From the NCBI RefSeq assembly GCF_006715025.1, contig NZ_VFMK01000001.1, forward strand, positions 1,240,001-1,304,000: a stretch of 64,000 bases of DNA, read 5' to 3'. Source of the stretch: Serratia fonticola. Lineage in GTDB: Bacteria; Pseudomonadota; Gammaproteobacteria; Enterobacterales; Enterobacteriaceae. The translations under genes were made by a program, and so were the position numbers. Positions 42,945 through 52,654 of the stretch are shown here, one piece after another (position 1 is the stretch's first letter; the number at the start of each line of letters is the position of its first letter). The notes beneath the pieces were generated by a model. That model saw nothing but the letters and a program-made list of their open reading frames with translations. It did no database searches and was not told the origin of the DNA.

Positions 42945-44182
42945 TGGCGCAGGAGACTTCGCCGCTATCAGGTCTGTTTAAAAACGGCGCTGACCGGTTG
43001 GTATTGTTGGGAAAACACCATCATGCCTTAATGAAGGGTTATGTCGATGGGTTTATCGATGAAACGGCTTTTAGCGACCAGACATTAAAAAAGCTGATTG
43101 CAGCGCGTATTGTATGGCGTCCTGATGAGCAACAGCCGCTGATGCTGCGCCCGCTGGTGAGCGAACTCATCGCCAGCATGGTTGCTGATGAGAGCCGACG
43201 GCAGATTAATGCGGATGTAGCAGAAAAGCTGGAACAAATCCGTATTAAAGTGCAGTCCTGGCGTGATGCTTATTATAAAGGTGATTACAGCATAGCTGAA
43301 CGCCAAATGCAGAGATTGGTTGAGCTCGTTCACGATCTTAGCGGGCAATTTGAAGAGGCTATCGACAGCCTTTGGCATCGTCTGAATAACGATTTTGGTT
43401 TCGTCAGCACTCTGAATGAAAAAATTAATGAGAATAAGCGGGCGCAAAACCAGGTTCGTCGGTTGCTGGATGGGCTGGATTTGATCGTTTTCCATGAATT
43501 GATAGAGTTTGCTGAAAATAATAGCTCATTGCGTAAAATATTAGTGAGCCAGTTACAGTTGCGTGTCAGTCTTCACCATAGTTCATTACTGGCTGTTCAG
43601 CAGCGTCTGGTGGACTTGATGGCTAAATTTCGCCAACAGCAGTCACGCACATTGTTAGTGACGAATATGGCTGCTTTTCTGCATCAACATCCACACTATC
43701 AACCCGCCAGCTACTCTGAACGCCGGGAAGTGCCGGATGTATTCAATATTGCGTCTCCACTTTCACTGCATGCCTCCATTTCACTCGACAGGACCGTGGA
43801 TCGACAAGTGATGGCGGAGATGTTGCTCGCTCTGCCCCGGGCATCGGCCATACCTTCTCCTGTGCCAAAAAACGCGGGCTCAGTAATACCTCCCATCGAT
43901 GAGGAGGTCGCTGCTCGTCAGGTTGCGCTTAAAATGGATGTTGAGGATTTTTATGTTTTTGCTGCTGGACAATCCGGGCCAGTGAGCGCACTGCATTATC
44001 TGACGGAGAATCATCTGAACTGGGACGGCGAGATATGGCTTTATCAAGTCATCACGGAATTTCAATCATTGCCGTTAACGGATAAACCGCGTTTCTGGCA
44101 GCGTTGTGATGAGCGTCAGGCCAGCCCGGTAAATGATCTACGTATTATATCTGATGTGATTATTGGCGTGAGGGGAAAATGA
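42944..44182 (+). CDS. jetA: Wadjet-type kleisin subunit, JetA/MksF-like
   Basis: The 412-residue protein is mostly helical. It has an N-terminal winged-helix-like part (ETAFSDQTLKKLIAARIVWR), central coiled coils, and a flexible Pro-rich linker around residues 300-325, before a small C-terminal domain. This agrees with a kleisin that bridges the SMC heads and recruits JetB. It overlaps jetD by four bases (ATGA). Family motifs for MksF are not strong enough to be sure without a profile search. Confidence 0.7.
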   Translation: MAQETSPLSGLFKNGADRLVLLGKHHHALMKGYVDGFIDETAFSDQTLKKLIAARIVWRPDEQQPLMLRPLVSELIASMVADESRRQINADVAEKLEQIRIKVQSWRDAYYKGDYSIAERQMQRLVELVHDLSGQFEEAIDSLWHRLNNDFGFVSTLNEKINENKRAQNQVRRLLDGLDLIVFHELIEFAENNSSLRKILVSQLQLRVSLHHSSLLAVQQRLVDLMAKFRQQQSRTLLVTNMAAFLHQHPHYQPASYSERREVPDVFNIASPLSLHASISLDRTVDRQVMAEMLLALPRASAIPSPVPKNAGSVIPPIDEEVAARQVALKMDVEDFYVFAAGQSGPVSALHYLTENHLNWDGEIWLYQVITEFQSLPLTDKPRFWQRCDERQASPVNDLRIISDVIIGVRGK

Positions 44183-45063
44183 CCGAATCAGAATCGTTGC
44201 CGTATAACGCACTCGTCTGGCTGAAAAAAATTGATCATCGCCTGAAAGCGAAAAATCACGAGAAGAAAAATACCGACGGTAAAATCGTGATGCAGGTTTT
44301 GCGTTGGTGTATAGCGCTGGATTTGATCCCAGCTAACAGTTTGTTGCTGCCTGAGTTCCTTTTTACAACGATGTTACTAAATAAGATTTCAGATACTCAA
44401 CAACGTCTTAAACAGGCAAACTTTCGTGACGATCTTAGTTTAAAGAGCCGCATTGAGAGCGCACAGTTAAGCGATCAGGAGATTAAAACGGCGGGAGTTC
44501 GACCACAGCAGCATCGAGTACTGCTCCATCTTAATCAGCCCTTAGTCAGTGAGTTGGGGATGATTATTGAGGTTGTCGATACGGATTGGCGTAATATTAC
44601 GCTGACGCAGTTTGATGTTCTTATCGTGGTGGAAAATCAGGATTGTTTCTACCATCTGGCACTTTTTGATTATTCCCAATGCGATTTCTGTTCGCCTCTG
44701 ATTATTTACCGTGGTGATCGGACATATAGCAAAGGGGCTGCTGCATTGAAGCGTTGTTGGTTGAAAACAGGGAAAACTGCGATCTATTTTGGCGATTTTG
44801 ACCCAAAAGGGGTCAGTATCGCAATGAATGAAGGTTATCATTTTATGTTACTACCTTCGCCAGACGCGGTGATAAAAAAATCCTCTCCAGTGATGTTTCC
44901 TGATGTGCAGTTAAAATTCTTGCCTGAATTATTAAGAGGTGAGATACATTGCCATTTTCGTGACTATCTGTTGGTTTTGGAAAAACATCATGCGCTTAGG
45001 CAGCAGAAAATGCAGGGAGATATTCTACAGGTGGTTCCTCTGTCAATGAGGGGTTTTCTGTAA
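44179..45063 (+). CDS. jetD: Wadjet-type TOPRIM nuclease subunit, JetD-like
   Basis: The 294-residue product has the TOPRIM metal sites expected of JetD: IVVENQDCF with Glu152 and YFGDFDPKG with Asp206 and Asp208, the GDxDPxG motif. JetD cuts plasmid DNA after loop extrusion by the SMC part. At 294 residues it is shorter than the roughly 380-400 of well-known JetD proteins and has a reduced N-terminal arm. It is last in the order C-B-A-D, with four-base overlap to the preceding gene. The catalytic acids are present, so it should be active. Confidence 0.82.
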   Translation: MTESESLPYNALVWLKKIDHRLKAKNHEKKNTDGKIVMQVLRWCIALDLIPANSLLLPEFLFTTMLLNKISDTQQRLKQANFRDDLSLKSRIESAQLSDQEIKTAGVRPQQHRVLLHLNQPLVSELGMIIEVVDTDWRNITLTQFDVLIVVENQDCFYHLALFDYSQCDFCSPLIIYRGDRTYSKGAAALKRCWLKTGKTAIYFGDFDPKGVSIAMNEGYHFMLLPSPDAVIKKSSPVMFPDVQLKFLPELLRGEIHCHFRDYLLVLEKHHALRQQKMQGDILQVVPLSMRGFL

Positions 45064-45137
45064 TGATTCGTACATTTATTTTTTCATAAAAGATTAACGG
45101 GTTATGGTTGGTTATCGTAGATTATAAGGGGAATGGC

Positions 45138-48128
45138 ATGGGTGAACTTGTTGAACGTAAAATTGGTAAAAACATAATTAGCTGGCTTTCTCTCGATGAT
45201 AAGATACTTTCTAGAGATGACGTTTATACTTCATGGTGTAGTTCTAACTTTATTTTTAAGCAAGAGAATGTAAAGTGTAATATTCAAGGGTTACGCCCTC
45301 CTCAGGTCGGTGGAATCTATGCAGCATTAGGGGCCGAGATGTCTGATGACAATAGTGCAGCAACAATCGTTATGCCTACCGGAACAGGTAAAACTGAAAC
45401 GATATTATCTATGGTAGTTGCCGGTAAGTTTGAACGTACCTTAGTCATTGTTCCTTCAGATGCTCTTCGTGAACAAATAAATACTAAATTTATTCATCTT
45501 GGTTTATTAAGAAAATTAGGTTTAATTGGAGAGGATATTGCTAATCCTGTTACTGCTATGGTTAAGCAAGGAATCGACAATGAACGTGATTTGAATGCAA
45601 TTTTAGATTCAAATGTTATAATCGCATCTGCTTCTGTACTTTCTAAGTTTTCTCCTGATTATTTTTCAAAATTAACTCAGAAATGTTCCCATCTTATTGT
45701 GGATGAGGCTCATCATGTCACTGCTGCTACATGGGCAAGAGTTAAAGCTTGTTTTGATGAGAAATCTGTTTTCCAATTCACGGCAACACCATTCAGGACT
45801 GACCGTTCCAGAGTCGAAGGGAGAATAATATTTAACTATCCATTGAAGAAAGCTCAAGAAGATGGTTATTTTAAATCAATAGAATTTCATCCAGTTCGTG
45901 AATTTGTTGAAGAATGTTCAGATCAGGCCATTGCCGCGAAAACTATCATGCTTTTGAGAGCAGATCTGGCTGCAGGTTTTAATCATATAGCGATGGCAAG
46001 AGCCCAAACAATTAAAAGAGCAACAGAAATTTTCGAGTTGTATAAAGATGAAATTGACCTCAATCCTGTTCTTATAAACAGCAAGGTGAAGAAAAAGAGT
46101 GAGGTGTTGGATGCTATAAAATCGGGAAATCATAGAATAATTATTTGTGTCGATATGCTTGGTGAGGGGTTTGATCTACCTCAACTTAAAATATCAGCAA
46201 TTCATGATCCTCATAAAAGTATTAATATAATGCTCCAGTTTACGGGGCGGTTCACACGAACAACACAAAATGTTGGAAATGCTAAATTCATTGCAAACAT
46301 TGCTAATGCTGATGTTAATGAAAGTTTAGATGAGTTGTATAAAGAAGATTCTGACTGGAATAATATAATTAGTGATATCAGCTCAAAACAAATACGATAT
46401 GAAAAAGAATATCAGGAATTCCGCTCAAAATTCACAACGCCTAGTAAACTTTTAGATTTAGGACTTACCCCAAATATTAGTACTACAGTTTATAATATGA
46501 AGTTAGCTACATGGGATCCAGATAGGTTTCATAAATTCTGTAGTAAATATTTTCAGTTGATTGATTTTGTTCTCAATGATGAAAAGGATATTTTGATTTT
46601 CTCAGTGAAATCATACAATCCAGTAGGCTGGACAAGTTCCAGAGAACTATTCGATGAGTCATGGGACTTATATATTGCTTTTTATGATAAAAATTTAAAG
46701 TTGTTGTTTATTCATTCATCCGCAAAAGATGGACTAGTAAGAAAGCTTGTTGAATCAATTGCACGTAATGCTTCTCAAATTCAGGGGGAACGTGTATTTA
46801 GGGCATTGTCCGGTGTAAAAAGACTCAAGTTACAAAATGTTGGTTTAAATAAAAATAAGAAAGGTTTACGTTATTCAATGCATACAGGTACTGAAATAAA
46901 TGATCAGATACCAGATATTGAAGCTAAGAGAGCTATAAAATCTAATATCTTTGGAAAGGGGTATGAAAATGGGGTTGCGGTAAGTATTGGATGCTCATAT
47001 AAAGGAAAAATCTGGGCTATGGATAGTGATTCTTTAGATAAATGGATTTTATGGTGTAAAGGGGTTGGGAATAAGATACTGGATAATACAATCGATACAA
47101 ATAAGATAATGAAAACAGTTATGCAGACTGAAGAGATTGAAGATTTTCCTGCTCTTAATCCGCTAGCTGTTGAATGGCCTGTAGAATTATTGAGGAAAAA
47201 TGAATCTAAAGTCACTATTACATCATCAACATGGGCCGAAAAAATCATCAACTGTGAGTTAACATTCTCAAATATTCAATCTGGTGGAAAAAAGTCATGG
47301 GCCATTGAATTAACTAGTATCCATGGTAAGAGTTTAGTGATTGCAAAAATCCTTCAAAAAGGAGAGGTTGAATTTACGTCCCTTGATGATTTAGATATTA
47401 TTTGGGGAGAGCAAAAACAAAAGTTGTCTGATTTTTTTAATGAATACCCTCCTGTTTTCTTTATGGCAGATACTTCAATTATTGATGGTGGGTTCAGATA
47501 TTATCCATGTGAAGAATACGCTTACTTATATGAAATGAATAATATTGATAATTGGGATTGGTCTGGCGTAGATATCTCGGTAGAATCACAAACTGAAAAG
47601 AAATTGGTTAACTCTATTCAATATCATACAATCCATAAAATCCTTGATAGTTATGATGTTGTTTTTGATGATGATGGTGCTGGAGAGGTTGCAGATATAG
47701 TTGCAATCAAGAATATTAATAATAATGAACTTATTATTGATTTATATCACTGTAAGTACTGTTTAAAAACGAATGGAATTTCACGTCCAGGGGCGAGAAT
47801 TGATGATGTGTATCAGGTGGCAGGGCAGGCAATAAAAAGTGTAAAATGGTTTGGTGATAAAGAAAAACTTATTCTGCGTTTAATTGACCGTGAACGTAAT
47901 CGCCTTGCTAAAGGGAAAGCCTCAAGAATAGAAAAGGGGAATCTTGACGATCTCTTTAATTTAGCAAAAATTTCCCGATATTCCTCTTTTCGCTTAGGTA
48001 TTTCAATTGTTCAACCTGCAATATCTAAAGCTGTCATATCAAATGAACAGCGTTCTGTTTTAGGTGCCACTGAGACTTATATTAACGAAGTGAGTGGTGT
48101 AAAACTAAAAGTCATAGTTAGTCAGTAA
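45138..48128 (+). CDS. SF2 helicase with possible C-terminal nuclease domain
   Basis: The ATG at 45138 has AAGGGG upstream and is preferred over the TTG at 45108. The 996-residue protein carries SF2 motifs: MPTGTGKTETIL (Walker A), VDEAHHV (DEAH-type box), FTATPFRTD (motif III) and LQFTGRFTRT (motif VI). The middle has no motif I know. Near the end, GAGEVADIVAI followed by LIIDLYHCKY resembles a PD-(D/E)xK nuclease core with His-Cys-Lys in place of Glu-x-Lys, like Mrr-type domains. Restriction-type helicase-nuclease fusions are common in defence islands. It is clearly more AT-rich than the Wadjet genes, 74 bp downstream of jetD, and seems a separate acquisition. No methylase or partner is adjacent. 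Confidence 0.75.
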   Translation: MGELVERKIGKNIISWLSLDDKILSRDDVYTSWCSSNFIFKQENVKCNIQGLRPPQVGGIYAALGAEMSDDNSAATIVMPTGTGKTETILSMVVAGKFERTLVIVPSDALREQINTKFIHLGLLRKLGLIGEDIANPVTAMVKQGIDNERDLNAILDSNVIIASASVLSKFSPDYFSKLTQKCSHLIVDEAHHVTAATWARVKACFDEKSVFQFTATPFRTDRSRVEGRIIFNYPLKKAQEDGYFKSIEFHPVREFVEECSDQAIAAKTIMLLRADLAAGFNHIAMARAQTIKRATEIFELYKDEIDLNPVLINSKVKKKSEVLDAIKSGNHRIIICVDMLGEGFDLPQLKISAIHDPHKSINIMLQFTGRFTRTTQNVGNAKFIANIANADVNESLDELYKEDSDWNNIISDISSKQIRYEKEYQEFRSKFTTPSKLLDLGLTPNISTTVYNMKLATWDPDRFHKFCSKYFQLIDFVLNDEKDILIFSVKSYNPVGWTSSRELFDESWDLYIAFYDKNLKLLFIHSSAKDGLVRKLVESIARNASQIQGERVFRALSGVKRLKLQNVGLNKNKKGLRYSMHTGTEINDQIPDIEAKRAIKSNIFGKGYENGVAVSIGCSYKGKIWAMDSDSLDKWILWCKGVGNKILDNTIDTNKIMKTVMQTEEIEDFPALNPLAVEWPVELLRKNESKVTITSSTWAEKIINCELTFSNIQSGGKKSWAIELTSIHGKSLVIAKILQKGEVEFTSLDDLDIIWGEQKQKLSDFFNEYPPVFFMADTSIIDGGFRYYPCEEYAYLYEMNNIDNWDWSGVDISVESQTEKKLVNSIQYHTIHKILDSYDVVFDDDGAGEVADIVAIKNINNNELIIDLYHCKYCLKTNGISRPGARIDDVYQVAGQAIKSVKWFGDKEKLILRLIDRERNRLAKGKASRIEKGNLDDLFNLAKISRYSSFRLGISIVQPAISKAVISNEQRSVLGATETYINEVSGVKLKVIVSQ

Positions 48129-48278
48129 ATTATGTAAGTCACTATGGAATTATATGGAGTTATTTTAATTAGTGTTAACCTGATAACATTATGTAAATAA
48201 CTCCATAAAAAATAACAAACGCAACCGTACGATCTGGTTTCAGGCTTTCTATAAAATTGAATTATTAGATAACTATAT

Positions 48279-49346
48279 TTATGCCCGAGAGTCGTACATA
48301 AAACGATTGATTTCACCTTGCGCATGACGAAGACGATCGGCAATCTCAGCAAATCCGTCAGGTTGACGGAAGAACATCCCTCCCTCCACCGCGGTTTGAT
48401 GATCTCCGGCCATCGCTGCGAACCGCTCATCGTCGTCAGGCAACAGTTGCAAGTTGCCGACAATCACCTGAGTAAAATCCACGCCCGGCACGGACCAGCG
48501 GCGTTGCTTCATCTCAACCACATTCCGCATGGCCTCCTGCGTTTCATATGGACTGGCGAAATTATTACGCAGCAGACAATCCACATCATACCAGTGTCGT
48601 GCCAGCCGGGCCGGATTTGGCGCTTTGGTTTGAGTACAGAACTGGTGCAGCGCTGTCAGTTTTTCCCAAAGAATATAGCCCGTGTCATAAGCATTTACCG
48701 CTGCGACGGGTAGCTGAAGTGCATCCATTCCTGCGATCCCGGACAGATAGCTCACCACAGGCATCAGATCGGTTGGCTTTCCACGATTTCGTCCGCCAAA
48801 TTCCAGCAGAATATGATCGCGTTGATAGGCCATACTGTCTTCTTTCACCCGCGGGAAATTGATGTCTATTTTTTCGCCACCGCTGTCGGGTTCCATTTTT
48901 GCTTCAAGTCCCGGGATTTCATAAATCTGAAAGCGTTGGTTTAACCGTTCTACCAGAGTACTTGTCCATTCTGTTAAGCGCTCTTGCTGCTGATCTCTGA
49001 ACCGGCGATTCTGGCTATTATTCTGCGTGCTTTGCTCCCACGCCTGCTGTTCTTCCTCTTCTGAGTGACCTGCCAGATCGGCCCAGTGAACAGAAAGATC
49101 GATATCTTCAGAAAAACGCTCAATCACGTTCCAGCATTTGCTTAACGCCGTTCCACCTTTAAACGCGACAGATAAATCTCCCAGCAGATCCTCATTAAAA
49201 AGCAGCCGAAGGATCTCGGTTACCCAGAGATCCTTTTCCAGAAAGCTGGCTCCCAGCCCGGAGGGATGCTGCTGCGCCGCGTAAGAGAGGATTTCCTGAA
49301 GCTCGCGACGTTGTGATGCGCTCCGGTAGTAATCAAAAATGTTCAT
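48279..49346 (-). CDS. abiEii: AbiEii-family nucleotidyltransferase toxin
   Basis: Start at 49346 overlaps the antitoxin stop (TGATG), which makes it preferable to the longer frame. The 355-residue protein has the DUF1814 nucleotidyltransferase signature FKGGTALSKCW and RFSEDIDLSV, giving the GS/DxD catalytic centre, then KIDINFPR with a third acidic residue. AbiEii toxins transfer nucleotides (to tRNA in studied homologues) and stop growth, giving phage abortive infection when the antitoxin fails. Paired with the upstream abiEi. A near-full set of motifs suggests it is active. Confidence 0.88.
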   Translation of the reverse strand: MNIFDYYRSASQRRELQEILSYAAQQHPSGLGASFLEKDLWVTEILRLLFNEDLLGDLSVAFKGGTALSKCWNVIERFSEDIDLSVHWADLAGHSEEEEQQAWEQSTQNNSQNRRFRDQQQERLTEWTSTLVERLNQRFQIYEIPGLEAKMEPDSGGEKIDINFPRVKEDSMAYQRDHILLEFGGRNRGKPTDLMPVVSYLSGIAGMDALQLPVAAVNAYDTGYILWEKLTALHQFCTQTKAPNPARLARHWYDVDCLLRNNFASPYETQEAMRNVVEMKQRRWSVPGVDFTQVIVGNLQLLPDDDERFAAMAGDHQTAVEGGMFFRQPDGFAEIADRLRHAQGEINRFMYDSRA

Positions 49347-49963
49347 CAGAGCGCCTTTTGCAACGCTATAAGTTGCGAGCGCCACGCGTGAAGCGCAGGC
49401 TCATTCATCAACTTTCCGGCAATCTGTCGCGCTTTAGCGGACGGGATGCTCAGTCGATGAAAAGCATTCTTCAGCGTTTCCGGCGGGGTATGTTCCTGCT
49501 CCAGACTTAGCAAACTGCGCATCAGCTCTCCTTCAGGCCGGTTCAGCCAACGTAACCGGCTGGCTGATTTATGCTGGATCCGTACCAACTCATTGCCGAC
49601 GCGGAACTCTCGTGTAGGGCCGTTTGACCAGTAGATGCGTTTAACCGGCGCTTGCGTTTGCAGTCCTAACCGGTAAGCGGCCTCTAGTCCCTGAAGGGTG
49701 ATTTTGTAACCGCGTTCTTTTGCCCATACTGCGGCAACGTCAGTGGCGCTGGCGACAACGTTTACGGATGGAAGGTTTTTCAAGGGCTTTGGCCGGGAGT
49801 AGAAGCCGCGTTCAACCCGGACCAGCAGGCCTTCTTTGACCAGACGACTCATTGCCTGTTGTACCGACGCACGGCTTCCCAGCGAATAAAATCCACTGAT
49901 GGAAAAGGGGATACCACGCTTCATGCGGTGAACCCGCTGGCGGGCCAGAGCGGCAACAGACAT
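49346..49963 (-). CDS. abiEi: AbiEi-family antitoxin / transcriptional repressor
   Basis: The 205-residue protein begins with a winged-helix domain (GIPFSISGFYSLGSRASVQQ, then LVRVERGFYSRP), as in AbiEi antitoxins that repress their own operon. A C-terminal antitoxin domain follows. It is the first gene of a two-gene unit and is translationally coupled to the toxin. Such type IV systems neutralise without direct toxin binding. The 198-base gap to the divergent ATPase gene should carry its operator; I see no clear inverted repeat to name. Confidence 0.85.
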   Translation of the reverse strand: MSVAALARQRVHRMKRGIPFSISGFYSLGSRASVQQAMSRLVKEGLLVRVERGFYSRPKPLKNLPSVNVVASATDVAAVWAKERGYKITLQGLEAAYRLGLQTQAPVKRIYWSNGPTREFRVGNELVRIQHKSASRLRWLNRPEGELMRSLLSLEQEHTPPETLKNAFHRLSIPSAKARQIAGKLMNEPALHAWRSQLIALQKAL

Positions 49964-50161
49964 TGAATCTCCTGTACTGACGTTTTGATTAGTATGTGGC
50001 CTTATTATATCCCTTATATAGCAAGGAGTCTAACTACAATAGTGTCAGCATATTTAATGATAAGATGATTATGTACAGAGATACTTTTTGTCTGGTGGCT
50101 TGCTGTAGGGAATTCCGGCGATAAAATACCCACATACAGCAGGCGGTGATAAGGATATAGC

Positions 50162-52357
50162 ATGACCACACTCTCCATCCACGGCGTTCGCAGCTATCAG
50201 GGGGAAAAGCCAGTCGAGTTCGATTTGAGCAAGTATGTCACTCTTATCTATGGACAAAACGGCTCAGGAAAATCAACCGTTTCTGGTTACTTTTATAAGC
50301 ATGGTCGGCCAGATTACAACCAGTGCAACCTGCAACCTCCGCTGGATATGAACTACCTGGTGTTTAATCAGGAGTATGTAGACGATATTTTCAGTCAACC
50401 TTCTCAACCTGGTGTTTTTACTTTAAATAGTGAAAACGCAGAAATAAAAACTGAAATCGATGTTTTGGAAACAGAATGCAAACGCCTGCGCACTGAAAGT
50501 GATGCTTTGGACGTACAAAAACGTGATGTTGAGAGCATGTCGGAAAGCGTTAAAAATGAAGCTGCAAAACAGATTTATAGTTCCACCGCAGAGATCAGAA
50601 AAACAGATTTATGGGAATTGATGGCTGGAACTAAACAAACCGACAAACTTTATCAGACCATCCTTGAACACGCTGAAGTTGAAGAAACTTCGACACAGGA
50701 ATTGAACGAAGAGCTGCGCCGACTTGAGGCCAGCAAAGGTAACCCGTACCCTTTGGTCGAAGCATTGCCTGTGTTCTCTTTGAATGAAAGTGATATTGCG
50801 CTATTGATGCAACCTCTTATTCCAACTGGTGATAGCCGCCTTGCCGCTGCAATTAATCAGTTAGGCAACATTGATTGGGTGAGGAACGGTCAGCAGTGGT
50901 TGACCGATGACATTTGCCCATTTTGTCAAACGCGGATAGATGTCCGGCAACTTCAACAGGAAATCACAGCCCTTTTTGATACTTCATGGGAGGCTGCGAT
51001 GTGCCAGTTGAGGGAACTTCAGGAGCGATATCAATTATGGCACGATAAACCTGAATATATGCGCCAGTTAATAAAAGCGTGTCCCTTGGTTGAGCAGGAA
51101 CATCCTGTTTACCTGTGTTTGCTTGAACTGGAGCAGGCGTATCAAAGAAATAAATTACATATCGAGGAGAAATTAACATCACCCTCTGCGTCGATTGCTG
51201 TTGAGGATCTTTCTGCTCTGGCTGACAATGTCTCTGTGCAGATAGCCAGTATTAATGCGGTAATAAGCGAACATAACCGAAAGGCTGAAAACTATCAGAC
51301 TGAACGAGTAAGACTGAAACAGAGGTTACTCGGTCATATCCGAAAGCTGGCTATCGATACGATAACTAACCATGATGAACAACTAGCAGAACTTGCTGAA
51401 AAATCAGAAAAACTAACGGTATCTCAGAAAGAAATTTCGATCCAACTTAATGCACTGACCGCAACTATTCGCGATAAATCCAGCCTGATCGTCAATACGC
51501 AGGAAACGATTGAACGTATTAATCACAGTTTGGATAGCCTTGGGATCACTGGATTCCGCATTGCTCCCTATGACGATCGGGATGATTATCGTCTGGTGAG
51601 GGAAGGTGAGAACAGCGATACGCCTGTTTTTGGTAGTCTGAGTGAAGGTGAAAAAACGCTGATTGCTTTTCTCTATTTTCTGGAAACCTGTACGGGGAGA
51701 AAAAGTCGTGATGACAATGACCAACGAAAACGATTAATTGCCATTGATGATCCGATATCCAGCCTGTCGCAAAACTATGTTTTTGAAATCGCTTCGTTGA
51801 TCCAGTATCAGGTGATACGTGCCAGAATTGCAGAGAAAGTTATTATTCTGACGCACAGCCTGTTTTTCTTTCAGGAGTTACTCCTTTCTGCGGAGAGAAA
51901 GAAAAGGCCCGCTGGCTCTTGCCCACCCGAGTGGACGCTTTATCGGGTATCCAAATCCTTGCATAGTTCTGCCTCCCTTGTCTCCGAAAAGGAATTACTG
52001 AACGACTATCAGGCACTATGGTATGTCTTACGCCACGCCCAAAAAGATGACATTGCCAGTGTGGTGATCCCAAATACGATGCGGCAAATCCTTGAATACT
52101 ACTTTGGTTTTTCGGGGAAAAGTGAAACGCTTCACCGGGCGCTTGAAACACTGGCTAGCGGACCAGAGGGCGAACCAGGTTTCCGTATATTTGCTCGTTA
52201 CCTGAACCGACATTCTCACCAGGATGCCCGCAATATCTCTCTTCATGAGGGGGCTTCGGTTGAACGCTATCTTGCCTGGTTTAAGAAAGTATTCGAGGCA
52301 GCGAAAGATGAAGAACATTACACATTAATGATGGAAAAGACGACACAAGCGGCCTGA
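50162..52357 (+). CDS. SMC-like AAA ATPase, PrrC/RloC-type (AAA_13)
   Basis: The 731-residue protein has Walker A GQNGSGKST (31-39), long coiled coils with a CPFC pair at 252-255 that may form a zinc hook, an ABC signature LSEGEKT (493-499) and Walker B LIAIDDP (525-531). This is the AAA_13 layout of the anticodon nucleases PrrC and RloC, and the zinc-hook-like pair favours RloC. The C-terminal 150 residues contain NRHSHQDARN, a possible His-containing active site, but I cannot confirm the nuclease triad. It probably senses DNA or phage activity and acts as a suicide effector or translocase. It is divergent from abiE and followed by P4-type genes. Confidence 0.7.
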   Translation: MTTLSIHGVRSYQGEKPVEFDLSKYVTLIYGQNGSGKSTVSGYFYKHGRPDYNQCNLQPPLDMNYLVFNQEYVDDIFSQPSQPGVFTLNSENAEIKTEIDVLETECKRLRTESDALDVQKRDVESMSESVKNEAAKQIYSSTAEIRKTDLWELMAGTKQTDKLYQTILEHAEVEETSTQELNEELRRLEASKGNPYPLVEALPVFSLNESDIALLMQPLIPTGDSRLAAAINQLGNIDWVRNGQQWLTDDICPFCQTRIDVRQLQQEITALFDTSWEAAMCQLRELQERYQLWHDKPEYMRQLIKACPLVEQEHPVYLCLLELEQAYQRNKLHIEEKLTSPSASIAVEDLSALADNVSVQIASINAVISEHNRKAENYQTERVRLKQRLLGHIRKLAIDTITNHDEQLAELAEKSEKLTVSQKEISIQLNALTATIRDKSSLIVNTQETIERINHSLDSLGITGFRIAPYDDRDDYRLVREGENSDTPVFGSLSEGEKTLIAFLYFLETCTGRKSRDDNDQRKRLIAIDDPISSLSQNYVFEIASLIQYQVIRARIAEKVIILTHSLFFFQELLLSAERKKRPAGSCPPEWTLYRVSKSLHSSASLVSEKELLNDYQALWYVLRHAQKDDIASVVIPNTMRQILEYYFGFSGKSETLHRALETLASGPEGEPGFRIFARYLNRHSHQDARNISLHEGASVERYLAWFKKVFEAAKDEEHYTLMMEKTTQAA

Positions 52358-52395
52358 TTAACAATAGAAGAGGACCATCACCCCGGGATTAACCG

Positions 52396-52494
52396 TTAGC
52401 AGTTCGGCAAAGAGCGCATGTGCTGACACACGTGCTCCCAGCGACCAAAACGGAAACGCAGATACTGGTGAACCAGCACAGTTTTCTGTTTCAT
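52396..52494 (-). CDS. Small unknown ORF (32 aa)
   Basis: A 32-codon frame with AGGAG at 52501-52505, six bases before the ATG, encodes a basic, aromatic peptide beginning MKQKTVLVHQYLRFRFGRWE. It lies on the minus strand just past the ATPase gene. The strong ribosome site makes translation plausible. No family is recognised; proof of expression is lacking. Confidence 0.4.
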   Translation of the reverse strand: MKQKTVLVHQYLRFRFGRWEHVCQHMRSLPNC

Positions 52495-52654
52495 ACCGGG
52501 CTCCTTTCTTCCGACGCCGACAAGCTGCCGGCGAGCCCCGCACACCTCGTACGAGCGTGACTATCGTGTAGAGGCTAAGGATCCCGGGGGATGGCTTCCG
52601 CTATCGTAGGCGATTTCATCTGATGATTCAATCTTTGCTTTGGATAACAATTAA

